Shown: positions 5,333 to 12,776, counted from the stretch's first letter. The stretch: 13,922 nucleotides of DNA from an uncultured Actinomyces sp. (GCA_938041695.1 CALISI010000053.1:1-13922); one strand, 5' to 3'. Notes: generated by a model from the letters alone, not told the origin. Translations and numbers: made by a program.

Positions 5333-6820
5333 CTAGTTCAGGCCCTCGCGCCGCGTCGCCCTCGTCTCGGGGTCATCCGCGTCACCTTCGGCCGGCGCGG
5401 ACGCACTATCCGCGGCCTCGTCGGCGGCCGTTTCGCTTGCCTCCGCCGCAGGATCGGAGGACTCAGCCCCAGCCTCGTCGGCGCCTTCGGCCCCGGCGCT
5501 GTCCTCAGCGGAGTCGGAGGCCTCAGCCCAGGCCTCGTCCGTCGTCGAGGCGCCGACCCCCACGCGGGAGGCACGCTCGGCAGCGCGGCGACGCAAGACC
5601 TCGCCCTCGTTGCGGACCCGGCCCGCGCCCTCGCCGAGGAGCGCACGCGTCGTCGGATGGGTCGCCAGCGCGATAATCAGCGCGGGCAACGCAATCTCAA
5701 GCACCAGGGCGAGCGTCGCCCACCCCACGCGCGGCCCCATCGAGGCCAAGCGGACGGAGCCCATGCTCATCGTCGCGCTCCACATCCACAGGGCCGTCAC
5801 GGCCGCGACGATCAACGAGGCCAGAACGCCCTGCGCGCTCTGGTGCAGCAGGTGCTCACGACGGAACGAACGCGCCGCAACGACGCCCAGGCCAACCCCC
5901 AGCGCGATCGGCGCGAGAACCACCCACAGACCAGGAGCCGTCTCCGGAACAGCACCCAAGAGCGGGATGGGCGGGATCGGGCCAGTGCCCGCCACTGCCG
6001 GAGAATGCAGCGAATCGGTCGCCGTCAGGAAACCCGCACCCGACCACCACGAAGCCACCCACGCCATGACCGTCGGCGCAAAAGCCAGCTGGGCGCCGAC
6101 AATAAACGCCGTATCCGCGCCCGAGGCCGCCCCCAGGATCTCCTGGATCCCAGCCATCCGACTCCAACCAGCCACAAGCGCAACAATCGCGGCAACGAGC
6201 GACGCGCCCGCAAGCACCGCCACGGACAAGCCCCCCAACTTCAGGCCACCCGAAATCCAGTGCTGCATCGTCGGAGCCTCATGATCGCGCGCATACCCCG
6301 ACGCAACAAACCACACCGAGCCAATCAACGGAATCAGCACGCCGCCAATAGTGCCCGTCCACCAGTGCGCATGAGTGCCCGACGTACCCGCGAGCAGCCA
6401 GGACGTCAAAAGAAAACCGGGCACAGCAAACAGCGCCGCACTGCGCGGGAAACCAGCCGTATTGCGCAGCAAGAGGCGCACAAGGACGATCAGCAGCGCG
6501 CCCGCCAGCGTCGGGATCGCACGGTAATGCACTCCCCCAACCACCGACGTACCGCCAATGACAGCCGCCCACAGGTCGCCACCCAAGCCGAGCGCGTCGC
6601 GCGGCGTCGTATCATTCATCCACGTATTCGAGCGCAACGTCAGATAGGCGATCATCGTGCACACCGTGATGAGCGCCCAGCCCGCGAAGGCTGCCTCAAC
6701 ACCCGCGATCACTCCGCGTGCCCACCCCTGCGGGACGGCAACACGGATCGTCGCCCGATCCGCCACGTACGTGGTCGTAGTCCGCCGGGGTCTGGGTACT
6801 TCTCTGATGCGCTCGCTCAC
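5333..6820 (-). CDS. PerM/DUF6350 family polytopic membrane protein
   Basis: 495 residues with about eight to ten hydrophobic segments (roughly 37-61, 85-97, 103-118, 126-145, 157-174, 192-217, 236-258, 297-315, 330-350, 365-387). A central loop carries GAGF, SLHSP and GPIPPIPLLGAVP (261-292), resembling the 'GPGF..GT..SP....P..PLLGALP' pattern of the actinobacterial PerM/DUF6350 family. In Mycobacterium, PerM has been linked to cell division and persistence. The location supports the call: M. tuberculosis perM lies between sucCD and purN-purH. Residues 400-420 are basic, and residues 425-485 form an acidic Ala/Glu/Asp/Ser tail, presumably cytoplasmic and disordered. The start is GTG 6820 with no clear Shine-Dalgarno; ATG 6828 is out of frame and meets a stop after three codons. 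The family is fairly sure; the exact role is inferred. Confidence 0.82.
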   Translation of the reverse strand: MSERIREVPRPRRTTTTYVADRATIRVAVPQGWARGVIAGVEAAFAGWALITVCTMIAYLTLRSNTWMNDTTPRDALGLGGDLWAAVIGGTSVVGGVHYRAIPTLAGALLIVLVRLLLRNTAGFPRSAALFAVPGFLLTSWLLAGTSGTHAHWWTGTIGGVLIPLIGSVWFVASGYARDHEAPTMQHWISGGLKLGGLSVAVLAGASLVAAIVALVAGWSRMAGIQEILGAASGADTAFIVGAQLAFAPTVMAWVASWWSGAGFLTATDSLHSPAVAGTGPIPPIPLLGAVPETAPGLWVVLAPIALGVGLGVVAARSFRREHLLHQSAQGVLASLIVAAVTALWMWSATMSMGSVRLASMGPRVGWATLALVLEIALPALIIALATHPTTRALLGEGAGRVRNEGEVLRRRAAERASRVGVGASTTDEAWAEASDSAEDSAGAEGADEAGAESSDPAAEASETAADEAADSASAPAEGDADDPETRATRREGLN

Positions 6821-6835
6821 AGGCCCATAGTGTCA

Positions 6836-6882
6836 GAATCGGCCCGGGGCCGCGACGCTGCGCGCCGACCCCGGGCCGATTC
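6836..6882 (-). terminator. Hairpin after sucD
   Basis: GAATCGGCCCGGGG (6836-6849) and CCCCGGGCCGATTC (6869-6882) form a perfect 14-bp stem with a 19-nt loop, starting 11 nt past the sucD stop and ending 15 nt before the perM start. It should end or attenuate the sucCD transcript. There is no U-tract. Confidence 0.7.
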
Positions 6883-6893
6883 GTGCTGTGACG

Positions 6894-7814
6894 TTAGCGC
6901 GAGAGAATCTCTCGAGCGATCTGCGCCGTCTGCGAAGGAGTGCGGCCCACGCGCACGCCCACGGCCTCGAGCGCCTCCGCCTTCGCGGCAGCCGTGCCCG
7001 ACGAACCGGACACGATCGCACCCGCGTGGCCCATCGTCTTACCCTCAGGCGCGGTGAATCCCGCGATGTAGGCGACAACGGGCTTCGTCATGTTCTCCTG
7101 GATCCACGCGGCCGCGCGCTCCTCGGCGTCGCCGCCGATCTCGCCGATCATGATGACGAGATCCGTATCGGGATCCGCCTCAAAAGCCGCCAGCGCGTCG
7201 ATGTGAGTGGTGCCCACGACCGGGTCACCACCGATGCCCAGGCACGTCGTGAAGCCGAAATCGCGCAGTTCGTACATGAGCTGGTAGGTCAGCGTGCCCG
7301 ACTTGGAGACGAGGCCGAGGCGGCCCGGTCCCGTGATATCCGCCGGGGTGATGCCCAGGTTCGCCTGTCCGGGCGAGATGATGCCAGGGCAGTTCGGGCC
7401 GATCAGGCGCACGCCTGCCTCAAGCGCACGCTCAACGACGATGGTCGAATCCTGGACGGGGATGCCCTCGGTGATGAGGACGATCGTCTCAATACCCGCC
7501 TCGATAGCCTCGAGGGCGGCGCCCTTCGCGAAGGCCGGGGGCACGAAGATAACGGAGGCGTTCGCGCCGGTGGCCTCGCGGGCCTCGGCGACCGTGCCGA
7601 AGACGGGGATCTCGACCTGGCCGTCGGTCACCTTGTCGGCGCCCGGGCCGTAGCCCTGCACATCGAAAGTGACGGTCGTGCCGGCCTTGCGCGGATTCGT
7701 GCCGCCCACGATGGTCGTGCCCGAGCTGAGCATGCGCTGAGTGTGCTTGCGGCCCTCGGCGCCGGTCATGCCCTGGACGATGACCCGGGTGTCAGAGTTG
7801 ACGAAGATAGTCAT
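6894..7814 (-). CDS. sucD: Succinate-CoA ligase (ADP/GDP-forming), alpha subunit
   Basis: Alpha subunit of the TCA-cycle enzyme that interconverts succinyl-CoA and succinate with NDP phosphorylation. 306 residues, slightly longer than the usual 290-300. The N-terminal CoA-binding Rossmann domain has VIVQGMTGAEGRKH (11-24) and VGGTNPRKAG (36-45). The ligase domain has LIGPNCPGII (137-146), SKSGTLTYQL (170-179), GIGGDPVVGT (193-202) and the phosphohistidine loop MGHAGAIVSG (261-270), with His263 as active site. ATG 7814 follows AGGAGA by 7 nt. It starts 27 nt after the sucC stop, so the two are cotranscribed and coupled in stoichiometry, as expected for an alpha-beta heteromer. Confidence 0.97.
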   Translation of the reverse strand: MTIFVNSDTRVIVQGMTGAEGRKHTQRMLSSGTTIVGGTNPRKAGTTVTFDVQGYGPGADKVTDGQVEIPVFGTVAEAREATGANASVIFVPPAFAKGAALEAIEAGIETIVLITEGIPVQDSTIVVERALEAGVRLIGPNCPGIISPGQANLGITPADITGPGRLGLVSKSGTLTYQLMYELRDFGFTTCLGIGGDPVVGTTHIDALAAFEADPDTDLVIMIGEIGGDAEERAAAWIQENMTKPVVAYIAGFTAPEGKTMGHAGAIVSGSSGTAAAKAEALEAVGVRVGRTPSQTAQIAREILSR

Positions 7815-7841
7815 GGTGATTCTCCTGGAATTCTCGGGTCG

Positions 7842-9029
7842 TTACTTCGACGAGGCCTGGGCTGCGAGCTCGGCCGCACGCCGGGCTGCACCATCCATCG
7901 TTTCTTCCATGTGGACGAGCGGATGCGCGGCCTGGGCGAGGATCGCACGGCCCTCCTCGACCTTGTTGCCGTCAAGGCGCACGACGAGCGGCTTCGAGGC
8001 CGCATCCCCCAGCGTCTCGAGCGCGCCGATGATACCTCGGGCGACCTGGTCGCACGCGGTAATGCCGCCGAACACGTTGACGAACACGGAGCGAACCTGC
8101 TCGTCGCCGAGGATGATATCCAGGCCCTTGGCCATGACCTCGGCCGAGGCGCCGCCGCCGATGTCCAGGAAGTTCGCGGGCTTCATTCCGCCGAACTCCT
8201 CGCCGGCCATCGCGACCACGTCCAGCGTCGACATGACGAGGCCAGCGCCGTTACCGATGATGCCGACCTGGCCCTCCAGGCGCACGTAGTTGAGTCCGGC
8301 TGCCTTCGCGGCGGCCTCGCGCGGATCCTGCGCGGCCACGTCAACCAGCTCAGCGTGGCCGGGGTGACGGAAGCGCGCGTTGTCATCAAGGGTCACCTTG
8401 CCGTCAACCGCCCACACAGAGCCGTCCGGGCTGGAGACGAGCGGGTTGACCTCAACCAGAGTCGCGTCCTCATCGCGGTAGACGGTCCACAGGGTTTCGA
8501 GGACTGGAGCGATGGCCTCGGCGGTCTCCTCATCAAACCCGGCTTCCTTCGCGATGTGACGGGCGACCTCAGCGTCAATGCCAACGACCGGATCCAGCGG
8601 GACGCGGGCGAGCGCCTCAGGGCGTTCCTTGGCGAGGGTCTCAATATCCATGCCGCCCTCGCGCGAGCACATCGCCAGGTGGCGGCGGTTCGAGCGATCC
8701 AGCAGGATCGAGAAATAGTATTCGGCGGCGATATCCGCGCCGACAGCGATCATGACCTTCTTGACGATATGGCCCTTGATGTCGAGGCCGAGAATCGCCT
8801 CAGCCTTCTCGTAGGCCTCGTCGGCGGTGTGGGCGAGCTTGACGCCGCCGGCCTTGCCGCGGCCACCGGTCTTCACCTGAGCCTTGACAACCAGCAGCGA
8901 CGCACCCTCCGCGAGCAGCTCGCGTGCGCCCTCGCGCGCTTCTTCGGGGGTCGACGCCAGGCGGTAGTCGAGCACGGGCACGCCGTGCTCCTTGAACATC
9001 TGCCGGGCCTGGTACTCGTAGAGATCCAC
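7842..9029 (-). CDS. sucC: Succinate-CoA ligase, beta subunit
   Basis: ATP-grasp beta subunit that binds the nucleotide and completes the succinyl-CoA ligase active site with SucD. 395 residues, close to the usual 386-392. The N-terminus MDLYEYQARQMFKEHGVPV (1-19) is characteristic. The nucleotide-binding loop is VKTGGRGKAGGVK (52-64), EVNPL (193-197) contributes to metal binding, and the C-terminal ligase domain shows GIIGNGAGLVM (256-266), FLDIGGGAS (287-295) and VFVNVFGGIT (315-324). The start is GTG 9029, supported by GGAGGG 6 nt upstream and by family alignment. It is first gene of the sucCD operon. The last two residues before the stop are Ser-Lys after an Ala-rich helix, an ordinary end. 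Confidence 0.97.
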   Translation of the reverse strand: MDLYEYQARQMFKEHGVPVLDYRLASTPEEAREGARELLAEGASLLVVKAQVKTGGRGKAGGVKLAHTADEAYEKAEAILGLDIKGHIVKKVMIAVGADIAAEYYFSILLDRSNRRHLAMCSREGGMDIETLAKERPEALARVPLDPVVGIDAEVARHIAKEAGFDEETAEAIAPVLETLWTVYRDEDATLVEVNPLVSSPDGSVWAVDGKVTLDDNARFRHPGHAELVDVAAQDPREAAAKAAGLNYVRLEGQVGIIGNGAGLVMSTLDVVAMAGEEFGGMKPANFLDIGGGASAEVMAKGLDIILGDEQVRSVFVNVFGGITACDQVARGIIGALETLGDAASKPLVVRLDGNKVEEGRAILAQAAHPLVHMEETMDGAARRAAELAAQASSK

Positions 9030-9068
9030 CTTATTCCCTCCGTTGAACGTGGTGTGGTCAGCGCAATA

Positions 9069-9074
9069 ATTCTA
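9069..9074 (-). promoter_or_regulatory. Possible -10 of the sucCD operon
   Basis: TAGAAT on the minus strand matches the -10 consensus at 5 of 6 positions. Transcription would start about 32 nt before GTG 9029 and include the GGAGGG ribosome site. The -35 region 16-18 nt upstream is GC-rich and poor. A perfect TTGACA at 9126-9121 is too far upstream to pair with it. Confidence 0.35.
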
Positions 9075-9225
9075 CCGTGCAACCGGCACAAACGCGCCAT
9101 TTCCTGACATTATGAAGGCTTGTCAACCCCTTGACCCGAGCGCACTGTTCCTTTGACGTTGCTTTGCGTTGCGAGTCGTGTTGATGGGGTCGGTGGCGTC
9201 GTTGGCGCGGGTTGTCGAGCTCGTT

Positions 9226-9253
9226 GGGGCAGGCAGGGCGTTCCCACTGCCCC
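9226..9253. repeat. GC-rich hairpin upstream of sucC
   Basis: GGGGCAG (9226-9232) pairs with CTGCCCC (9247-9253), and inside it GGG (9236-9238) pairs with CCC (9243-9245), giving a stacked hairpin. It could be the end of a transcript coming from pcrA or of one running towards it. No gene ends nearby, so terminator function is only a possibility. Confidence 0.4.
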
Positions 9254-9324
9254 GCATGATCACTCCCACGGCGACGAGGCCAGCTCTCACGACTCGACTC
9301 AGCCTTATGCGGGTCCCACCAATG

Positions 9325-9472
9325 CGCACGTTAACCCGCTAAAACGCACATGGGACCTCTATTTCGCACGCGGGCCCGCTAATACGAGCCTGGGCAGCCC
9401 CGCCCACGCTCTCAATAGCGGGTTTGCGTGCGATATAGAGGGTTAACACCCGTAATAGCGGGTTCACGTGCG
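9325..9472. repeat. Inverted array of six 20-bp repeat units
   Basis: Three units run forward, starting at 9325, 9345 and 9365, each with the frame CGCAC-N6-CC(G/T)CTA-N3. Three more lie in the opposite orientation at 9413-9432, 9433-9452 and 9453-9472. The best unit, read on the minus strand at 9472-9453, is CGCACGTGAACCCGCTATTA. The outer and inner units of each arm contain CCCGCTA, while the middle unit contains CCTCTA or CCCTCTA, so the two arms mirror each other in order. The arms (60 bp each) are separated by a 28-bp centre whose TGGGC (9391-9395) and GCCCA (9402-9406) also pair. A degenerate seventh unit may start at 9305. The function is unknown. I do not recognise the family. Confidence 0.85.
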
Positions 9473-9498
9473 ACCAACACACAATGCCAGACATCGTT

Positions 9499-9577
9499 GC
9501 GCCCAAAACGCAGACCACTTCGCCACTAGTAGCCCATTGTCGGCGTTTTTCACCGAGGTGGTCTGCGATGTGGGCGC
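9499..9577. repeat. 24-bp imperfect inverted repeat, 31-bp spacer
   Basis: The left arm (9499-9522, GCGCCCA...CGCAGACCAC.TCG) and the reverse complement of the right arm (9554-9577) agree at 21 of 24 positions, including the uninterrupted CGCAGACCAC. The spacer contains T5 at 9546-9550. The sequence is unrelated to the 20-bp array next to it. It may be a terminator, an intergenic repeat of the REP/BIME kind, or a remnant of a small mobile element. No target duplication is evident. Confidence 0.65.
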
Positions 9578-9806
9578 CACACGACCTTGAACCGCGGCCG
9601 CGCCGCCACCAAACGGGGGGGGAATTGCATCATAAGAGCCACGACACGCCGGCAGCGTGCTCCAAATGGCGCACCCCCCACCGCTACCAGTGTCGAGCGC
9701 GCTGCAGGGGCGGGGGGCCAGGTCCAATAAGAGAAACCACATGGCGCCCGGAACACCCGTGGGGCCACAAACAGACCGAGCAGCGCTGGGAATTAGCCGG
9801 GAAACG

Positions 9807-12638
9807 CTACGAAATTTTCTCCATCGGCGCCATGCGCACAAGGAGGCGCTTCTCGCCCAGGCCGAAGCGAATCCTGGCGACGGTGCGCGGCCCCTCGCCC
9901 TCGATGCCGGTGACGGTGCCGGTGCCCAGGGTGGCGTGCTTGATGCGGTCCCCGACCTTGAGGGCAAGGACGGGCTTGTCCTCGGCGGGCTTGGCGGCGG
10001 GGGTCACGCCCATGCGTGTCACCTTGCGAACCCCCGCGGGCTGGGCGGAGGCGCCGCCGCGCCCGGAACCGAAGGCACCCGTGTCGGTATCGCCCCACGG
10101 GTCGCGCCCCTCGCGGCTGCGCGAACGCCCGTAGGAACCAGAGCCATAAGAAGCGGAACCATACGATCCGGACCCGTAGGATCCGCCGTAGGAGGCTCGC
10201 ATGCGCTCCCCCGACGTGGCCGCGCGGCGCACGTCGAGCAGTTCGGCGGGGATGTCGTCGAGGAACCGCGAGGGTGGCATTTCCTGCGGCGTCCCCCAGG
10301 CGCTGCGCACGGCCGCGCGCGTGAGGTAGAGGCGTTCGCGCGCACGCGTGATCGCCACGTACGCCAGGCGGCGCTCCTCCTCCAGCTCACTCTCATCCCC
10401 GAGGCTGCGCTGGTGCGGGAAGGTGCCATCCTCCATGCCGGTGACGAAAACGACCGGGAATTCGAGGCCCTTGGCGGTGTGCACGGTCATGAGGGTGACT
10501 TGCCCGCCGCGCTCGCCCTCCGTGGGCACCTGGTCCGAGTCTGCGACGAGAGCGACACGCTCGAGAAAGTCCGCGAGGGTCCCACCGGGCGCGTCGGCCG
10601 CGAAGGCACCGGCGACCGAGTGCAGTTCCGCCAGGTTTTCCACGCGCGAGGCGTCCTGCGGGTCTTCGCTGCGGCGCAGTTCGGCGAGGTAGCCGGTGCG
10701 GTCCAGGACTTCCTCCAGGATGTCGGCCTGGGACGCCCCCCGTGCCTCAGCGGCACGCAGGGTTTCAATGAGTCCCCAAAAGGCGGCCGCCGACTTGGCC
10801 GCACGCGGTGTAATGCCCAGGACCTCGGGAGCCGTCTCAGAAGCACTCTCGGCAGGCGACGAGGCCGGGGCCGCAGCCGCGCTCTCATCCACACCGTCAC
10901 GAGCACCGGGGTTCTCCCTCGCCACTCCATCCGAGGAAACGGGAGCCAAAGAATCAGCCGAGGCCTCGTCCGGGGACGTGGAACGAGCGAGCGCGTCGAG
11001 GTCGATCCCCTCGCCTTCACCCGCGGGGCAGCCGGCGCGCAGCCACAGGTGACGCAGGGCTGCACCAAAGGAGATGCCGTAGTGGGCGGCGTGTGCGGCG
11101 ATGGCCTCCTCGGCTTTGGCACCAATGCCGCGCTTCGGGACGTTGAGGATGCGGCGGGCTGCGACGGTGTCGTCGGGGTTGGAGATGAGCTGCAAGTACG
11201 CCAGCGCGTCCTTGATTTCGCGGCGCTCGTAGAAGCGCGTGCCACCGACGACGCGGTACGGGATACCCTGGCGCACGAGGAGTTCCTCAAGCGCACGTGA
11301 CTGCGCGTTCGTGCGGTAGAAGACCGCGATGTCGCCCCATTCGACGCCGGAGTCCGCGAGGCGGTCGATCTCGCCGACGACGAATCGCGCCTCGTCGTGC
11401 TCAGAATCGGCGGCATCCAGCGTGATGAGTGCGCCGTCGCCCGAGGCCGTCCACAGGTTTTTCGCGCGGCGCCCCGTGTTGCGGGCGATGACGGCGTTCG
11501 CGGCAGACAGGATGTTCTGCGTCGAGCGGTAGTTCTGCTCCAGCAGAATCGTGCGAGCGCCCGTGAAGTCGCGCTCGAATTCCTCGATGTTGCGGATCGT
11601 CGCGCCTCGGAACGCGTAGATCGATTGGTCCGAGTCGCCCACGACCGTCAGCTCCGCGGGGGCCACCCCATCGGTTCCATCCCCCACGAGGGCGCGCACG
11701 AGGACGTACTGCGCGTGGTTGGTGTCCTGGTACTCGTCCACGAGGATGTGGCGGAAGCGCCGGTGGTAGTGCTCGGCGATCAGCGGGTTGTCGCGCAACA
11801 ACTCGACCGTGCGCATGATGAGGTCGTCGAAGTCCAGCGCGTTCGAGGCGCGCATGCGCTTGTCGTACTCGATGTAGGCGTCGGCGACGATGCGCGAGAC
11901 CGGGTCCTTGCCCGCCGTCTCCGCGTAGCGCGCCGGGCCGATCAGCTCGTTCTTCGCGTCCGAAATGCGCGCCGCCACCATCTTTGGCGTGAAGCGCTTG
12001 ATGTCCACGTCCATGGCCTTGAGGACCATTTGGATGAGGCGCTGGGAATCCTGCGCGTCGTAGATCGTGAACGACGAGGACAGGCCCGCCGCCTCGTGCT
12101 CGTAGCGCAGCAGGCGCACGCACGCCGAGTGGAAGGTCGACACCCACATGCGACGCGCGTCGTCGCCCACGAGAGCGCCCGCGCGCTCGCGCATCTCGGC
12201 CGCCGCCTTGTTCGTGAAGGTGATCGCCAGGATCTCCCCAGCCCGCGCGCGGCCCGTGGCCAGCAGGTAGGCGATGCGATGCGTGAGCACGCGCGTCTTA
12301 CCGGAGCCCGCGCCCGCCAGGATCAGCAGCGGCGAGCCCGCGTGGGTGACGGCCTCACGCTGGCGGTCGTTGAGGCCGCGCGTCAGCGACTCGGGATCCA
12401 CGCTCGGACGCGAGGGGCGCTCCCAGCCGGACGAAAAACCACCCGAAGACGCGGGAGGCTCCCACGCCGACGGCGCGCCCGACGCCCCACCCGGCACGGC
12501 GGTCTCCGGCCACGCATCGGAGCCCAAGGCGTCCTCCACATCAAAGGCGGGCACCTCCGGCGGCACGTAGTCGTCCTGAAAACCCCCATCGGGGCCGATC
12601 AGGAAACCAAGGTCAGGCAAAGAAGTCGCGTCACTCAT
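9807..12638 (-). CDS. pcrA: ATP-dependent 3'-5' DNA helicase, UvrD/PcrA type (superfamily 1A)
   Basis: DNA repair and replication helicase. 943 residues; all SF1A motifs are present: Walker A LAGAGSGKT (107-115), ITFTNKAAAEMRER (139-152), VDEYQDTN (300-307), GDSDQSIYAFRGA (334-346), LEQNYRST (366-373), MTVHTAKGLEFPVV (717-730), AYVAITRARERLYL (759-772). A C-terminal Tudor-like domain (about 893-943, KVGDRIKHATLGTGTV onward) ends in RMAPMEKIS; in PcrA this domain contacts RNA polymerase. Unusual parts: an acidic N-terminal extension of about 80 residues, a low-complexity Ser/Ala/Glu insertion near 537-605, and a GSYG repeat linker at 816-837. ATG 12638 is preferred over TTG 12647. It has GGAGG only 2 nt upstream and TACCCT 8 nt upstream, so it may be leaderless. 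Confidence 0.95.
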   Translation of the reverse strand: MSDATSLPDLGFLIGPDGGFQDDYVPPEVPAFDVEDALGSDAWPETAVPGGASGAPSAWEPPASSGGFSSGWERPSRPSVDPESLTRGLNDRQREAVTHAGSPLLILAGAGSGKTRVLTHRIAYLLATGRARAGEILAITFTNKAAAEMRERAGALVGDDARRMWVSTFHSACVRLLRYEHEAAGLSSSFTIYDAQDSQRLIQMVLKAMDVDIKRFTPKMVAARISDAKNELIGPARYAETAGKDPVSRIVADAYIEYDKRMRASNALDFDDLIMRTVELLRDNPLIAEHYHRRFRHILVDEYQDTNHAQYVLVRALVGDGTDGVAPAELTVVGDSDQSIYAFRGATIRNIEEFERDFTGARTILLEQNYRSTQNILSAANAVIARNTGRRAKNLWTASGDGALITLDAADSEHDEARFVVGEIDRLADSGVEWGDIAVFYRTNAQSRALEELLVRQGIPYRVVGGTRFYERREIKDALAYLQLISNPDDTVAARRILNVPKRGIGAKAEEAIAAHAAHYGISFGAALRHLWLRAGCPAGEGEGIDLDALARSTSPDEASADSLAPVSSDGVARENPGARDGVDESAAAAPASSPAESASETAPEVLGITPRAAKSAAAFWGLIETLRAAEARGASQADILEEVLDRTGYLAELRRSEDPQDASRVENLAELHSVAGAFAADAPGGTLADFLERVALVADSDQVPTEGERGGQVTLMTVHTAKGLEFPVVFVTGMEDGTFPHQRSLGDESELEEERRLAYVAITRARERLYLTRAAVRSAWGTPQEMPPSRFLDDIPAELLDVRRAATSGERMRASYGGSYGSGSYGSASYGSGSYGRSRSREGRDPWGDTDTGAFGSGRGGASAQPAGVRKVTRMGVTPAAKPAEDKPVLALKVGDRIKHATLGTGTVTGIEGEGPRTVARIRFGLGEKRLLVRMAPMEKIS
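10128..10193 (-). repeat. Gly-Ser-Tyr repeat linker in PcrA
   Basis: Residues 816-837 read SYGGSYGSGSYGSASYGSGS then YG: five SYG units with GS or AS joints. Codons for the same residue vary (TAC/TAT, GGC/GGG/GGT, TCC/TCG/TCT), so the repeat is old or kept at protein level and is not a fresh DNA slippage product. It joins the helicase core to the Tudor-like domain and is followed by an Arg/Ser stretch. Confidence 0.8.
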
Positions 12639-12646
12639 CGCCTCCA

Positions 12647-12652
12647 AGGGTA
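12647..12652 (-). promoter_or_regulatory. Putative -10 of pcrA
   Basis: TACCCT on the minus strand (form TANNNT) ends 8 nt before ATG 12638, so transcription would begin within a base or two of the start codon. No -35 is evident upstream in the GC-rich stretch. A GGAGG lies between the two, too close to the ATG for normal Shine-Dalgarno spacing. Confidence 0.35.
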
Positions 12653-12714
12653 AACCGCCCCACCCTCACCTGCGACCCCCGCCCCGGGTGGCGCCAACCA
12701 CGAAAGGAGGCTCG

Positions 12715-12770
12715 CGACGAGGCCGGGGCCTCCCCGCGCTCACACGCGACAGAAAGCCCCGGCCTCGTCG
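12715..12770 (-). terminator. Hairpin terminator of the DUF1846 gene
   Basis: CGACGAGGCCGGGGC (12715-12729) and GCCCCGGCCTCGTCG (12756-12770) form a perfect 15-bp stem with a 26-nt loop, starting 6 nt past the DUF1846 gene's stop. It shares the 14-mer GACGAGGCCGGGGC with the terminator region at 893-906. Confidence 0.75.
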
Positions 12771-12776
12771 AAGCGA

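Larger units (their letters stand above)
9030..9806. other. 777-bp intergenic region between pcrA and sucC
   Basis: No open frame here has a ribosome site plus a protein-like sequence; the small plus-strand frame at 9153-9446 is translated repeat DNA. Contents in order: sucC leader and putative -10 (to about 9074); a GC hairpin at 9226-9253; an inverted array of 20-bp units at 9325-9472; an imperfect inverted repeat at 9499-9577; a self-complementary CGCGGCCGCG (9593-9602); a run of eight G at 9615-9622; C6 and G6 tracts near 9675 and 9713; and the region just after the pcrA stop, with only a weak bulged hairpin near 9743-9766. No tRNA or known structured RNA was recognised. Confidence 0.7.

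Noticed and set aside
6888..9107. Very long plus-strand open frame (739 codons) opposite sucC-sucD
   Set aside because: It is antisense to two unmistakable genes, rich in Arg/Ala/Gly/Asp, with no family motif or ribosome site; it results from GC-biased third positions of the real genes. The same applies to the plus-strand frames at 1113-2702, 3383-4876, 5234-7057, 9657-11300 and 11397-12653.
9121..9126. Minus-strand TTGACA as the -35 of sucC
   Set aside because: The hexamer 17-18 nt downstream is a poor -10 (GAAATG), the CATAAT nearby is only 6 nt away, and the better TAGAAT is about 46 nt away.
9153..9446. 97-codon plus-strand frame in the intergenic region
   Set aside because: No Shine-Dalgarno, low-complexity composition, and its 3' third is translation of the 20-bp repeat array.
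9325..9472. CRISPR array
   Set aside because: Units are contiguous 20-bp repeats without unique spacers, three in each orientation, and no cas gene is present.
12703..12710. AAAGGAGG on the plus strand as a ribosome site for a small gene
   Set aside because: No ATG, GTG or TTG follows at proper distance, and the sequence runs straight into the terminator stem.
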